From: Artemisia argyi
Taxonomy: Eukaryota > Streptophyta > Magnoliopsida > Asterales > Asteraceae
Direction: 5' to 3'
Length of the DNA: 64,000 nt
NCBI GenBank assembly: GCA_030686995.1
Contig: CM060709.1
Location: 271,797,913-271,861,912 of the forward strand
Made by a program: the position numbers and the translations under genes. The notes under the pieces are model-generated. The model saw only the letters and a program-made list of their open reading frames with translations, made no database searches and was not told the origin of the DNA. Shown here in pieces: positions 1 through 9,032 of the stretch. Within the stretch, counting starts at the first letter, position 1, and each line of letters begins with the position of its first letter.

Positions 1-756
1 ACGATTTATCAAAAATCATGCATGACGAGTTTGAAATGAGTATGTTGGGAGAACTCAACTTTTTCCTAGGACTCCAAAATTAAACAACTAGAAGATGGTA
101 TCTTCTTTAACCAATCTAAATATATTAAGGACATGCTTAAGAAATTTGGATTAGAAGATTCTAAACCAATCAAAATGCCTATGTCCATGAAAACAAAACT
201 CACCAAGGATGAGAAAAGTGAATTCGTAGATAGCACTAAATATAAAGGTATGATTGGAAGTCTACTTTACCTAACGGCTAGTAGACCCGACATTATGTTT
301 AGTGTTTGTCTATGTGCTCGTTTTCAAGAAGATCCTAAGACAACTCATCTTGAAGCCGTTAAAATGATTTTTAGATATATTAAGGGCACTACATATTTAG
401 GTTTATGGTATCCCAAAGAAACGGGAATGGACACCATAATGTATGCCGACTCGGATCATGTCGGTGACTATGTCGATAGAAAAAGCACAAGTGGTACTTG
501 TACTTTTGTTGGATATTGTCTCACCTCATGGTTCTCTAAGAAGCAAACGGCTCTCGCTATCTCAACAACGGAAGCCAAATACATTTCGGCCGGAAAGGCA
601 TGTCAACAAGCTCTTTGGATGAAGCAAGCTCTTGTCGACTACGGAATTCAACTTAACGACATCACCATTCTTTGTGACAAAAAAGGAGCCATTGATCTTA
701 GCAAAAATCCAGTTCAACATGCTCGTACCAAACATATTGAAATCCGGCATCATTTC
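1..756 (+). pseudogene. Copia A reverse transcriptase C-terminus and RNase H (5' part)
   Basis: This is the end of a copia-type RT followed by RNase H. The first bases read in one frame as the conserved GELNFFLGLQ block; a one-base gain near position 78 then shifts the frame, and the readable stretch resumes at 133 with MLKKFGLEDSKPIKMPMS. The motifs RPDIMFSVCLCAR, RYIKGT and MYADSDHVGD (RNase H acidic residues) and the RTKHIEIRHHF end are typical of copia pol. It is cut at 756, directly after the HHF codons, by the insertion of a gypsy element; the missing C-terminal codons resume at 5941. The same segment exists in element B on the minus strand (17851-16861). The product is not functional as it stands. 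Confidence 0.9.
752..756. repeat. Target site duplication of the gypsy insertion, left copy
   Basis: The five bases ATTTC directly precede the TG start of the 5' LTR at 757. The same five bases follow the CA end of the 3' LTR at 5936-5940. This shows a regular integrase-mediated insertion in the RNase H gene of element A. Confidence 0.93.
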
Positions 757-1171
757 TGATACCGATGAGCATCATGGGTCGAGCCCGGTGGATCAAGAAA
801 CTATCGAAGGGAATGAAACCCATGGGCTAAGTGGCTAAAGCATGAATTATGGAAACAAGATCTCAGCCAACCAAGGAGAACGTGAAGTTAATTATAATTC
901 TATTATTTTGTTTGACATTCCTTTATTTACGTATTCTTGTTCCTAAAGCTTAGGGATTGTTTTGTCTTTTATTTTCCTATTTATATGGCTGTAAAACTCC
1001 TTGGTTGATTGGCTAATAATTATTGAAGTTTCATATTAAACACGTCTTTTGTGTTCTCTTACTCGGTTGGCCGAGAAGAATTTTCCGACGACCAGCAACT
1101 TGGTTGGCCAAGTGCTCGCCGCCGCTAGGTTTCAGTCCTAGGGTTCTATTTTCCTCCCAACATCCTTATCA
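757..1171 (+). repeat. 5' LTR of the CRM-like element
   Basis: The 415-bp repeat starts TGATACCG and ends CCTTATCA, the usual TG...CA ends. It matches 5521-5935 with one visible difference. An AT-rich stretch (TATTTATATGGCTG near 977-990) precedes a transcribed-looking region and may hold the promoter, but no textbook TATA box is obvious. Confidence 0.95.
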
Positions 1172-1173
1172 AG

Positions 1174-1182
1174 TGGTATCAG
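1174..1182 (+). other. Primer binding site of the CRM-like element
   Basis: TGGTATCAG lies two bases after the 5' LTR. It matches the first nine bases of the sequence complementary to the 3' end of plant initiator-Met tRNA; the match then breaks off. Confidence 0.75.
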
Positions 1183-1200
1183 TAAACCAGGGATCTCAAG

Positions 1201-2607
1201 ATGTCGGCACGGGGAAGAGATCATCGTCGCCAACAACCTAGAAACACCGTCGCAGGGACCAGCGGTCATGCTGCTCGCGATCCCCGTGATGTTGAGATTG
1301 AACGACTCCGTGAAAGGATTAGGGAGCTTGAACTCAATCCTTTTAATCGTTATGAAAGGCAGTTTGAAAACACCCCGATCCAATCTGATGTAGACGAAAC
1401 GGAAGAGGATGACTTCAAAAATTATTTTCATAATTCGCCACCACAAACACCTCCACGACACCACCGCCAGCCACCAGCACCGCACCACCCTACGGATCCT
1501 TTGCGATCTTTAGGCATTCGCACTGAAATTCCAGAATTTGATGGTAAACTACAACCGGATGATTTTCTTGATTGGTTACATACGGTCGAAAGAATCTTCG
1601 ACCTTCGCGATATCCCTGATAACATAAAAGTCAAATTGGTTGCCATCAAGCTGAAAAAGTACGCATCTTTATGGTGGGAAAACACACAACAACAACGTTA
1701 TCGAAAGGGTAAACACAAAATTTCCTCATGGGGTAAGATGAAGCGACTCTTGCGTGCCAAGTTTCTCCCAGTTACTTTCAAACAAGACGCTTATCTTGAA
1801 TACCATAACCTCCGCCAAGGAACCTTGTCCGTCGAAGACCTTATTAGTGAATTTGAACGAATGCGTTTACGTTGCGGAGCTGAAGAAGATGACGAACAAG
1901 TTATCGCTAGATTCTTGGGAGTGCTTAGACCAGACATTGCCGACACAGTTTCACTAATGCAATATTATTCCTTTTCCGACGTATGCAGGTTGGCTTTGCG
2001 GGTGGAACAACAAAACACAAGAAAGAACAAATCAATTACCCGGCTCCAACCCCCTAACCGTGCCCCAAACCACCCACCAGTTGCTGACAAGCCCAGCCCA
2101 ATCAAACCAGAAACATCATCTGCTCCCAACGCACCGTTTGATACTTCAAAACCTTTACGTTGTTTCAAATGCCAAGGTTTGGGTCACCTCAAACGTGACT
2201 GCCCGAACAAACAACTTGTGGCATTTGTTGACGATGTTGAGCCTAAGTATGACACCGAGGACGAAGAAGCAGCTGTGACTCTCTACCCAGACAAAGGAGA
2301 ATCACTTGTCGTGCAGCGAGTGTTGAGCACCATTGTTGCGAATCCAGAAGATGATACTACATGGCTGCGACACAACATCTTTAGGACACAATGTACTTCA
2401 AAGGGACGCGTTTGTACAGTCATTGTCGATAGTGGAAGTTGTGAAAACATGGTCGCCAAGACAATGGTCGACAAGCTCGATTTGCCCACCAAAGACCACC
2501 CGGAACCGTACCAACTCACGTGGCTCAGAAAAGGTAACCTTGTCAAGGTGACACAAAAGTGCTTAGTTACCTTCTCCATTGGCAATAAATACAATGACGA
2601 GATATGA
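1201..2607 (+). CDS. gag: Gag and start of protease, CRM-like element (ends at in-frame stop)
   Basis: The 468-codon frame starts at ATG 1201, 30 bases after the 5' LTR. It encodes an Arg-rich N-terminus, a capsid-like region (around residues 100-265, with LWWENTQQQRYRKGK and FLGVLRPDI) and a CCHC zinc knuckle, CFKCQGLGHLKRDC, starting near residue 321. The protease active site VDSGSCENMV has its Asp near residue 410. Gag packages element RNA; the aspartic protease matures the polyprotein. The frame ends at TGA 2605-2607, but the same frame continues into RT from 2608, so the stop is a nonsense change inside protease rather than the natural end. Confidence 0.9.
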   Translation: MSARGRDHRRQQPRNTVAGTSGHAARDPRDVEIERLRERIRELELNPFNRYERQFENTPIQSDVDETEEDDFKNYFHNSPPQTPPRHHRQPPAPHHPTDPLRSLGIRTEIPEFDGKLQPDDFLDWLHTVERIFDLRDIPDNIKVKLVAIKLKKYASLWWENTQQQRYRKGKHKISSWGKMKRLLRAKFLPVTFKQDAYLEYHNLRQGTLSVEDLISEFERMRLRCGAEEDDEQVIARFLGVLRPDIADTVSLMQYYSFSDVCRLALRVEQQNTRKNKSITRLQPPNRAPNHPPVADKPSPIKPETSSAPNAPFDTSKPLRCFKCQGLGHLKRDCPNKQLVAFVDDVEPKYDTEDEEAAVTLYPDKGESLVVQRVLSTIVANPEDDTTWLRHNIFRTQCTSKGRVCTVIVDSGSCENMVAKTMVDKLDLPTKDHPEPYQLTWLRKGNLVKVTQKCLVTFSIGNKYNDEI

Positions 2608-3918
2608 TGTGAGGTTATTCCAATGGACGCGTGCCACTTATTACTCGGACGACCGTGGCTTTATGACCGACGGGTCAAACATGACGGTTTTCGTAACACC
2701 TACTCCTTTAAAAAGGATGGTCTTCATGTTACTTTGGTTCCTCTCCATCCTAAAGATTCGAAACAGGAGATAGCCCCAATGACAAAGGATGAATTTACAG
2801 GTCTTATACGCCAGACACCACCAGGTCCAATGCTCGGTTTGGTTGTGCTTGAAGAAAACACTACAATTGCTGACGTTCTGCCTGAGGTATTTCCTTTACT
2901 CACTGAATTTTCAGATGTTTTCCCCGATGACATCCCTACAGGTTTGCCACTCATGCGGGACATCCAACATTGTATTGATTTTACTCCGGGTGCAACAATA
3001 CCAAATAAACCAGCTTACCGAATGAACCCGAAGGAATTTGCAGAATTACATCGTCAAGTTCAAGAATTGCTAGAGAAGGGTCTGATCCGAGAAAGCATGA
3101 GCCCGTGTGCCGTCCCAGCTTTACTTGTTCCTAAACCTAATGGCACGTTTCGCATGTGCATTGACAGCCGCGCAGTTAACAAAATCACAATCAAATATCG
3201 TTTCCTAATTCCTCGGTTCGAAGACCTTTTAGATCATCTCCATGGCGCTTCTGTTTTTTCGAAAATTGATCTACGAAGTGGCTACCATCAAATACGTTTA
3301 CGTGCGGGAGACGAATGGAAAACCGCGTTTAAAACGCGTGACGGTCTTTATGAGTGGATGGTAATGCCATTTGGTTTGTCAAACGCTCCTAGCACATTCA
3401 TGCGCTTGATGAATCATATTTTCCGGCATCTTATTGGCAAGTGTGTCGTCGTTTATTTCGACGATATATTAGTATTTAGCAAGAGTGTTGAATCCCACTT
3501 GCAACATCTTCGAGACATTTTTCTTATCTTACGTGAACAAAGGTTATTTGCTAATAGCAAAAAGTGCCATTTTGTAACTACAGAGGTTCTATTTTTGGGT
3601 TTCTTGGTGTCAGGAAACGGAATTCGCATGGACACCACAAAAGTTGATGCCATTACCACATGGCCCACTCCAAAGTCCTTGCATGATGTTCGCAGCTTTC
3701 ATGGCTTAGCGTCCTTTTATCGACGTTTTATTCGTAATTTTAGTTCACTCGTCGCCCCTATCACTGATTGTTTGAAGCGATCCAAGTTTATATGGAATAC
3801 GGAATCACAAAAAGCGTTTGATAAACTAAAGAGGCAATCACCGCAGCACCGGTCTTGGCTTTACCAAACTTTGAACATGTCTTTCAGGTGGAGTGTGATG
3901 CCTCCGGCCTTGGGATAG
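2608..3918 (+). pseudogene. pol: Reverse transcriptase of the CRM-like element
   Basis: This frame continues that of gag after the stop at 2605; its first ATG is at 2623. It encodes the protease end (LLLGRPWLY) and a full RT: KIDLRSGYHQ with the first catalytic Asp at about residue 216 (counted from 2623), the VMPFGLSNAPSTF block, and YFDD at about 278-281. The thumb/connection region with FHGLASFYRRFI follows. Near 3830, inside AAACTAAAGAGG, a frameshift moves the rest of the protein to another frame, which is why this stretch ends at an artificial stop at 3918 and overlaps the next fragment. Confidence 0.9.
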
Positions 3919-4520
3919 GGGGTGTTCTCAGTCAACAAAACCGACCCATTTCTTTTTTCAGCGAGAAGTTTAATGATACTCGAAAACGTTACAGCACTTA
4001 CGATAAAGAGTTTTATGCTATTGTTCGCAGTTTAGAGTATTGGCGCCACTACTTGCTGCCAAATGAATTCATCCTTTATTCAGATCATCAGGCATTACGA
4101 TTTATACAAGGGCAAACCAAATTAAACCCGCGCCATGCTAAGTGGGTTGAGATGCTACAAGATTTTACATTTGTTATTCGCCACAAAGCGGGGAGTGCAT
4201 ATACAGTGGCTAATGCTCTTAGTCGGCGTCCTGTTTTGACTACCACATCTACTGTTCATGTGCCAGGATTCGATAATATCAAACCCCTATATGCGGATGA
4301 TCCTGATTTTAAGGATATTTGGAGTCGCTGTGTCAATACCCCGTTTCGTGATTATGTTCGCCGTGATGGGTTTCTTTTCAAAGGACGTCGTCTGTGTGTC
4401 CCACTTTCTTCAATACGGGAAGCCATAATTCTCGAAACACATCAAGGGGGTTTAGCGGGTCATTTTGGGCGAGATAAAACAGTTGCACTGGTCTCTGAAC
4501 ATTTTTTTGGCCGAAGCTAG
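3855..4520 (+). pseudogene. pol: RNase H and integrase zinc-finger start, CRM-like element
   Basis: This is the continuation of the polyprotein after the frameshift near 3830. It begins with the RNase H block VECDASGLGIGGVLSQ (first catalytic Asp in ECDASG), then EFYAIVRSLEYWRHYL, LYSDHQALRF and the RNase H end VIRHKAGSAYTVANALSRR. The integrase N-terminus follows, with His residues in ETHQGGLAGHFGRDKT that pair with Cys residues in the next fragment to bind zinc. A second frameshift lies in the run of seven T at 4502-4508, so the frame stops at 4520 a few codons later. Confidence 0.88.
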
Positions 4521-4531
4521 TTAAAGATGTC

Positions 4532-4999
4532 ATGAAAGTATTAGCCTGTTGTCGCATTTGTCATCTTGCAAAGACTCATCACACTAATCAGGGACTTTAC
4601 ACTCCACTTCCCACTCCAACTGGCCCTTGGGAAGATGTCTCAATTGATTTCGTTCTAGGCTTACCAGTGACACAGCGCAAAAAGGATTCAATCATGGTGG
4701 TGGTCGACCGTTTCTCAAAAATGGCTCATTTTATCCCTTGCTCTAAAACATACGATGCATCTACAGTGGCTCGTTTATATTTTGCCGAGATAGTGCGGTT
4801 GCACGGGGTACCTAACACCATTACTTCGGATAGAGATGTTAAATTCGTTAGCCATTTCTGGCGAACTTTGTGGAAACACTTGGGTACTAAGTTACAGTTT
4901 AGTTCTTCTCATCACCCACAGACAGACGGGCAAACCGAGGTTACGAATAGAAGTTTGGGAAATTTGCTTCGTTCTTTAGTTGGTGATAATAAAAAATAG
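4532..4999 (+). pseudogene. pol: Integrase catalytic core, CRM-like element
   Basis: The fragment starts with the zinc-binding Cys pair CRICHLAK. The DDE core follows: first Asp in [10 protein letters not shown], second in ITSDRDVKF, Glu in [10 protein letters not shown]. This enzyme joins the cDNA ends to host DNA. It ends at TAG 4997-4999. The same frame runs on from 5000, so the stop is a nonsense change within integrase, in the region just after the core. Confidence 0.9.
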
Positions 5000-5602
5000 T
5001 GGGACCTCGTACTTCCTCAAGCTGAATTTGCATACAACCGGTCCTCCCATAGTTCCACCGGCAGTAGCCCATTTTTGGTAGTTTATGGACGTAATCCTTT
5101 TACTCCTTTAGACCTCGCCCCTTTACCAGCTGTTGATTCTTACAGTGCTGAAGGGGAAGCTCGCGCCACTCAAATCAAGCTGCTACATGAGCAAGTTCGT
5201 GACCAAATCACCAAACATAATTTACAATATCAAGCACGCGCTAACAAGCATCGGAAACAAGTTATTTTCAATGAGGGTGATTTGGTTTGGATCTTCTTAC
5301 GCAAGGAGCGTTTTCCACCCGGTCGTTATGGGAAGTTACAGGATCAAGCAGATGGGCCATTTCGTGTGCTGAAGCGTATTAATGATAACGCATATAAGAT
5401 TGATTTGCCGGGGTCGTATGGCGTTTCTGCCACTTTTAATGTTGCATACTTGGCACCGTACGTGGATGACGGTGATTTTCATGGAGACTCGGGGTCGAGT
5501 CGTTTTTTAGGGGGGGAGGATGATACCGATGAGCATCATGGGTCGAGCCCGGTGGATCAAGAAACTATCGAAGGGAATGAAACCCATGGGCTAAGTGGTT
5601 AA
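5000..5602 (+). pseudogene. pol: Integrase C-terminus running into the 3' LTR
   Basis: The frame continues from the integrase core with the FAYNRSSHSSTGSSPF and VVYGRNPFTPLDL blocks typical of gypsy integrase. A C-terminal domain follows with GDLVWIFLRKERFPPG, DGPFRVLKRINDNAYKIDLP and FNVAYLAPY. It ends in an acidic tail whose last 27 codons lie in the 3' LTR, with the stop at 5600-5602. CRM-clade elements are known to carry a chromodomain-like (CR) tail that overlaps the 3' LTR. The tail position fits, but I cannot prove the motif by eye. Confidence 0.85.
5509..5520 (+). other. Polypurine tract of the CRM-like element
   Basis: AGGGGGGGAGGA directly abuts the TG start of the 3' LTR at 5521. 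This is the expected plus-strand primer. It also encodes Gly-Gly-Glu-Asp codons of the integrase tail. Confidence 0.88.
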
Positions 5603-5935
5603 AGCATGAATTATGGAAACAAGATCTCAGCCAACCAAGGAGAACGTGAAGTTAATTATAATTCTATTATTTTGTTTGACATTCCTTTATTTACGTATTC
5701 TTGTTCCTAAAGCTTAGGGATTGTTTTGTCTTTTATTTTCCTATTTATATGGCTGTAAAACTCCTTGGTTGATTGGCTAATAATTATTGAAGTTTCATAT
5801 TAAACACGTCTTTTGTGTTCTCTTACTCGGTTGGCCGAGAAGAATTTTCCGACGACCAGCAACTTGGTTGGCCAAGTGCTCGCCGCCGCTAGGTTTCAGT
5901 CCTAGGGTTCTATTTTCCTCCCAACATCCTTATCA
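5521..5935 (+). repeat. 3' LTR of the CRM-like element
   Basis: This 415-bp direct repeat of 757-1171 has TG...CA ends. The first 82 bases are coding (end of pol). ATTTC at 5936-5940 completes the target duplication. Confidence 0.95.
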
Positions 5936-5940
5936 ATTTC
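5936..5940. repeat. Target site duplication, right copy
   Basis: ATTTC, matching 752-756, marks where the RNase H gene of element A resumes. Confidence 0.93.
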
Positions 5941-6087
5941 CTTCGTGATAACATTCAAAAAGGAAACATCTCAATAGAGAAAGTTTCTTCCGAAGACAAC
6001 ATAGCCGACATCCTCACAAAACCTCTTAAACGAGAACCATTTAACCTCCTTAGGCTAGGCTTAGGACTTATGGAACCTATCTTGTAG
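5941..6087 (+). pseudogene. Copia A RNase H C-terminus (3' part of split gene)
   Basis: These codons complete the RNase H interrupted at 756: LRDNIQKGNISIEKVSS, then DNIADILTKPLKREPFN and a stop at 6085-6087. DNIADILTK is the standard end of copia pol. Element B has the same end at 17035-16861 on the minus strand. The two halves are separated by the 5.2-kb gypsy element, so no single product can be made. Confidence 0.9.
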
Positions 6088-6141
6088 TTCTAGACATTAG
6101 ACAAAAATCAAAACAAACCAATAAGTCTTTTTCTCAGCAGA

Positions 6142-6234
6142 GTCGGCGGAACCCTCAGCCATAACGGGCGGAACCCTCTTTTTGGTTCCGCCGTATCCGC
6201 CAACCTGCAGAACTTTTTCTTTGTTTATATTATA
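6142..6234 (+). promoter_or_regulatory. GGCGGAACC/GGTTCCGCC module and TATA-like box upstream of ORF2 (A)
   Basis: At 6142-6212 lies GGCGGAACC, a second GGCGGAACC and the inverted GGTTCCGCC, followed by CTGCAG. TTTATATTATA at 6224-6234 follows within 25 bases. A pyrimidine/A-rich leader then runs to the splice donor at 6352. Element B has the same order at 16781-16683, where the box is a stronger TATATATAAA. The same module stands just upstream of the TATA box in the LTR of A (10717-10807). I infer an internal promoter for ORF2. Confidence 0.6.
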
Positions 6235-6351
6235 CCAAACACACATTATCTCATACCACCACTTCCAAACTTCTACTATTCACTTCACCATTCATCCACA
6301 CCTACAAATTTCTGGTCCTTCCTTCATTCACATTGCTCATCAATCATCATT

Positions 6352-6905
6352 GTAAGTATTCTAAACATGATTACACTCCTGATCTGAGTCTAGGAATTCT
6401 ATTTTTGCACAACAACAAAAACTTGGGGTTATGCATTAACTTAAGAAACTCATGCATGAGATTAGGTGTTTAACAAAACTAATTATGTTCCCCATAGTTA
6501 GGAATTGCATTCTTACTAGTTATAAACATGTTTGCTAAAACATCCCATGTCAAATTTTTGCAAATATTTCTTACAAATAGGATAAATATTTTTTCGTCTC
6601 ACATTGTGAATACAAAATCAAAATGTTATGTTCAAAAACATCACTTGCATAATGTCTCTTGAATGCTAAAGGGAATACATAACCAATATGTATTTTCGGG
6701 TACATTCAAATGAAGCTACATTGAACTAAGAGCGCTTGGGTTATCTTTTGTTGTATAACAAAACTTGCATTCTAAAACATTTTTGAGCATCAAAATGAGT
6801 CAAGATAACCGCACCTCCACATTGTTTTCATATAGGCACACACTAGAACATCCACATTACAATAGTCGTTTACTTAGACTAAAATGTGAAATTTTGTTTT
6901 TCTAG
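6352..6905 (+). other. Leader intron of ORF2 (A)
   Basis: The donor TTGTAAGTATT (GT at 6352) and acceptor TTTTTCTAG (AG at 6904-6905) bound a 554-bp AT-rich stretch ending eight bases before the ORF2 ATG. Element B conserves both sites around a 544-bp intron (16565-16022). Conservation of both splice sites in two diverged copies makes a real intron likely. Confidence 0.65.
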
Positions 6906-6913
6906 GAATCATC

Positions 6914-8023
6914 ATGCCTCCTCTAACCCATTACGACCACAAGGATACCATTAAGCACCTACCCAAACACCACAAAACCAAAGGTCTTACGGAAGCTCAA
7001 ATCAACATTTTCAAAGCCTTAGAAAAATGCTATGTCCATGAGGGTAGAACCATTGACCCATCCTTCCTAGAAGGTACAAACCTCCACACAGAACTTGCCA
7101 CCATCAACTTTGAGTGCCTCTTAGAGATAGATGAGCCTATTTGTCCTAGGTTTATTTTAGAATTCTATGCATCCGTCACTCTCTCCACGGATGAGTATGT
7201 TCGCATGTCTATTAACTTCATGGCTAGTGGTCATCAATACTCCTTCACTCTCGATGAATTTGCTCAAATCCTAGGTGTCCCAAACCGTGGTACTTGCATC
7301 TACTCCGACAAGCATTCCCTCTCAACTCTTGACACACTCATTGACCGCATCCATCCCTAAGATACCCCTCTTGTGTACAAGGATGAACTTCGTGACCACC
7401 TCTTCATTAGGACCACCAACACTTGGAGAACCCGTACCGGAAATGAGGTCAACAAGGACCCATATGGTATGGAACTCAATGAACTTAAGCCCCAATTTGA
7501 GAAATGAAAATAACTCCTTAGAACCAATGTCATTAGCACCATAGGAAACCGGGATCATATCAATGTTTACCTTTGCTACATGCTCTACTCCTTGTCCGTT
7601 AGGCAACCCTTCAACCTTGCATACTACATGGCCAAGAGAATGGCCAACATTCCCGTGCAAGGCACAATGGCTATGCCGTATGGAATGCTCTTGACCCGTC
7701 TCTTTAGGTTCATTTCCCCCATTCCGGCAACCCCTAGAGGTCTTTGGCTAGACTACTCTCTCATTCCACATACTTTTGTCCCACTAAGTGATAAGAGAGT
7801 CTACAAAGCCCAAGGAAAACATCCTCATCCTCCTACCTCCTCCTCATCATCCTCAATGAGTGAAGATGAGACTTTGCCCAACTCTAGGCCCCCACCTCTA
7901 GAATACCTTTCCTAACTTCCGGATATTCCAAATGAGTTGGTGGAGTTCAAGCAAACAAAGGGGTTGTTCAAAAATCTCGGGAGATTCCTTGGAAAGCTCA
8001 AGAAGAAGATAGACCGTCAATGA
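6914..8023 (+). pseudogene. Accessory ORF2 of copia A (plant-retroelement ORF, Transposase_32-like)
   Basis: This is a single frame of 369 codons from ATG 6914 to TGA 8021, broken by in-frame stops at 7358, 7505, 7511 and 7913. Element B has a homologue, MPPATIYDHKDTTKYL..., at 16014-14907. The N-terminal part has a Lys/His-rich start, then ICPRFILEFYASVTLSTD and YSFTLDEFAQILGVPN, a pattern I associate with the PF20167 plant-transposon domain. The middle part has FNLAYYMAKRMANIPVQG, and a Ser-rich, Pro-rich tail ends in basic residues. It lies where some copia lineages carry an env-like gene, but I see no signal peptide or clear membrane segment. Function unknown. Confidence 0.7.
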
Positions 8024-8382
8024 GAACGGGTGTGTAGGAGTGTTTGGCGCAAGGTGCTAGTTTAACAATTTGGTTGTTGAACAATGTGCTCTATGAATTT
8101 ATGTGTTTGTAGGGATATTTGGTAACATTTGGAACTTGTATGAACTAACAATGATGCAGGAAGACAACATTTGGCATGTTGTCAAATTTGCAAGTCTATG
8201 AAAATTTCACTAAGTATAGTGAAATTCGCTAGCCCCCGGTCAAAGTCCAATGGTAAGAGTGTTTACATGTCCAATTTTTGCTTTTCCTAACCAGAAATAG
8301 GATAGATTTTTGTTTTTAGGAATTTTCAAAAATTTTGAAAATCGTCTCGGCACTTTAAAATGCGGACTGCCTTGTTTTTCAG

Positions 8383-8516
8383 TGCTGGCAGAACTGGCGG
8401 TACCCTCAAACGGGTTCCGCCAGTATAAATTTCTGGAATTCCAGAAATGGCCCAGCGGATCAGCCAGAACCCTCAAGAGGGTTCCGCCTGTGTCATCTCA
8501 GGGTTCCGCCAGACAA
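8383..8516 (+). repeat. Cluster of GGTTCCGCC-type boxes between ORF2 and ORF3 (A)
   Basis: Between the two accessory ORFs are GGCGGTACC, GGGTTCCGCCAG, CAGCCAGAACC, GGGTTCCGCC and a further GGGTTCCGCCAG, partly inverted to one another, ending with CCTGCA. Element B has an equivalent cluster at 14435-14560. The rest of 8024-8900 is AT-rich and shows nothing else I can name apart from the box pair at 8697-8742. Confidence 0.7.
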
Positions 8517-8696
8517 CCTGCAAAATTTTTTGTATTTTTTCAAACTTTCGATTTCCACAATACTTCAAAACATTCTTTTAGGTGAGAAACCCATCCCATG
8601 TTAGTTTATAACATCATTAGATTGATTCTCAGCCTCTAGAACTCATAGAAAACTATTTCTCGCCAAATCTCAAACTTAGCCATAACCACATCAAGG

Positions 8697-8950
8697 AACC
8701 TTTACCCATAAAGGAAGGAACCCTTCAAAAGGTTCCTTGCAATCCGTGAAACATATACCTTCAATCAATTTGCCAAAACCACTAAGCATTTAGTGCAAAT
8801 CTTTGTCTTCTTCCTCCACTATTTTCATTGGATTGAATTCCAATGATTTGACAACCTTCATTAATCTTCCAAATCATTAGCAACCTCCATTTTTGTATGG
8901 TTAAACATCAAATCCAAACACTCCTTCCCATACTTTTTCACCTCTATAAA
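8697..8950 (+). promoter_or_regulatory. Promoter region of ORF3 (A)
   Basis: GGAACC and GGTTCC boxes occur at 8697-8742, and CTCTATAAATTTAACC has TATAAA at 8945-8950, about 83 bases before the ORF3 ATG at 9033. The leader is CA-rich (CACCATCACCATCAT). Element B conserves the TATA box (CTATAAATTGACC, 14000-13995), the same CACCATCACCATCA leader and the box pair at 14202-14252. Confidence 0.65.
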
Positions 8951-9032
8951 TTTAACCATCTTAGAACACCCTCAAATCACACCATCACCATCATAATCCC
9001 TTCTCTTAAGCTTCTAAACCACAACTTTGACA

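Larger units (their letters stand above)
757..5935 (+). mobile_element. Complete Ty3/gypsy element, CRM-like chromovirus
   Basis: This is a full-length 5179-bp element with 415-bp LTRs, a primer site, gag-PR-RT-RNase H-IN order (integrase last, hence Ty3/gypsy), a polypurine tract and a 5-bp target duplication. The two LTRs match by eye except at C835 versus T5599, so the insertion is young. The reading frame runs from the integrase tail into the 3' LTR, and the RT has the DEWKTAFKTRDGLYEW block; both fit the CRM lineage (centromeric retrotransposons), though lineage needs a tree. It carries two in-frame stops (2605 and 4997) and two frameshifts (near 3830 and near 4505), so this copy is not autonomous. 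Confidence 0.92.

Noticed and set aside
632..838. ORF joining copia RNase H frame and gypsy LTR
   Set aside because: It is a chance frame across the insertion junction at 756/757, out of the RNase H frame.
1138..1488. Minus-strand ORF over gag
   Set aside because: Shadow of the gag frame; no promoter or conserved motif.
757..5935. Endogenous plant pararetrovirus
   Set aside because: LTRs, target duplication, primer site, gag zinc knuckle and an integrase core fit a Ty3/gypsy retrotransposon; no movement protein region is seen.
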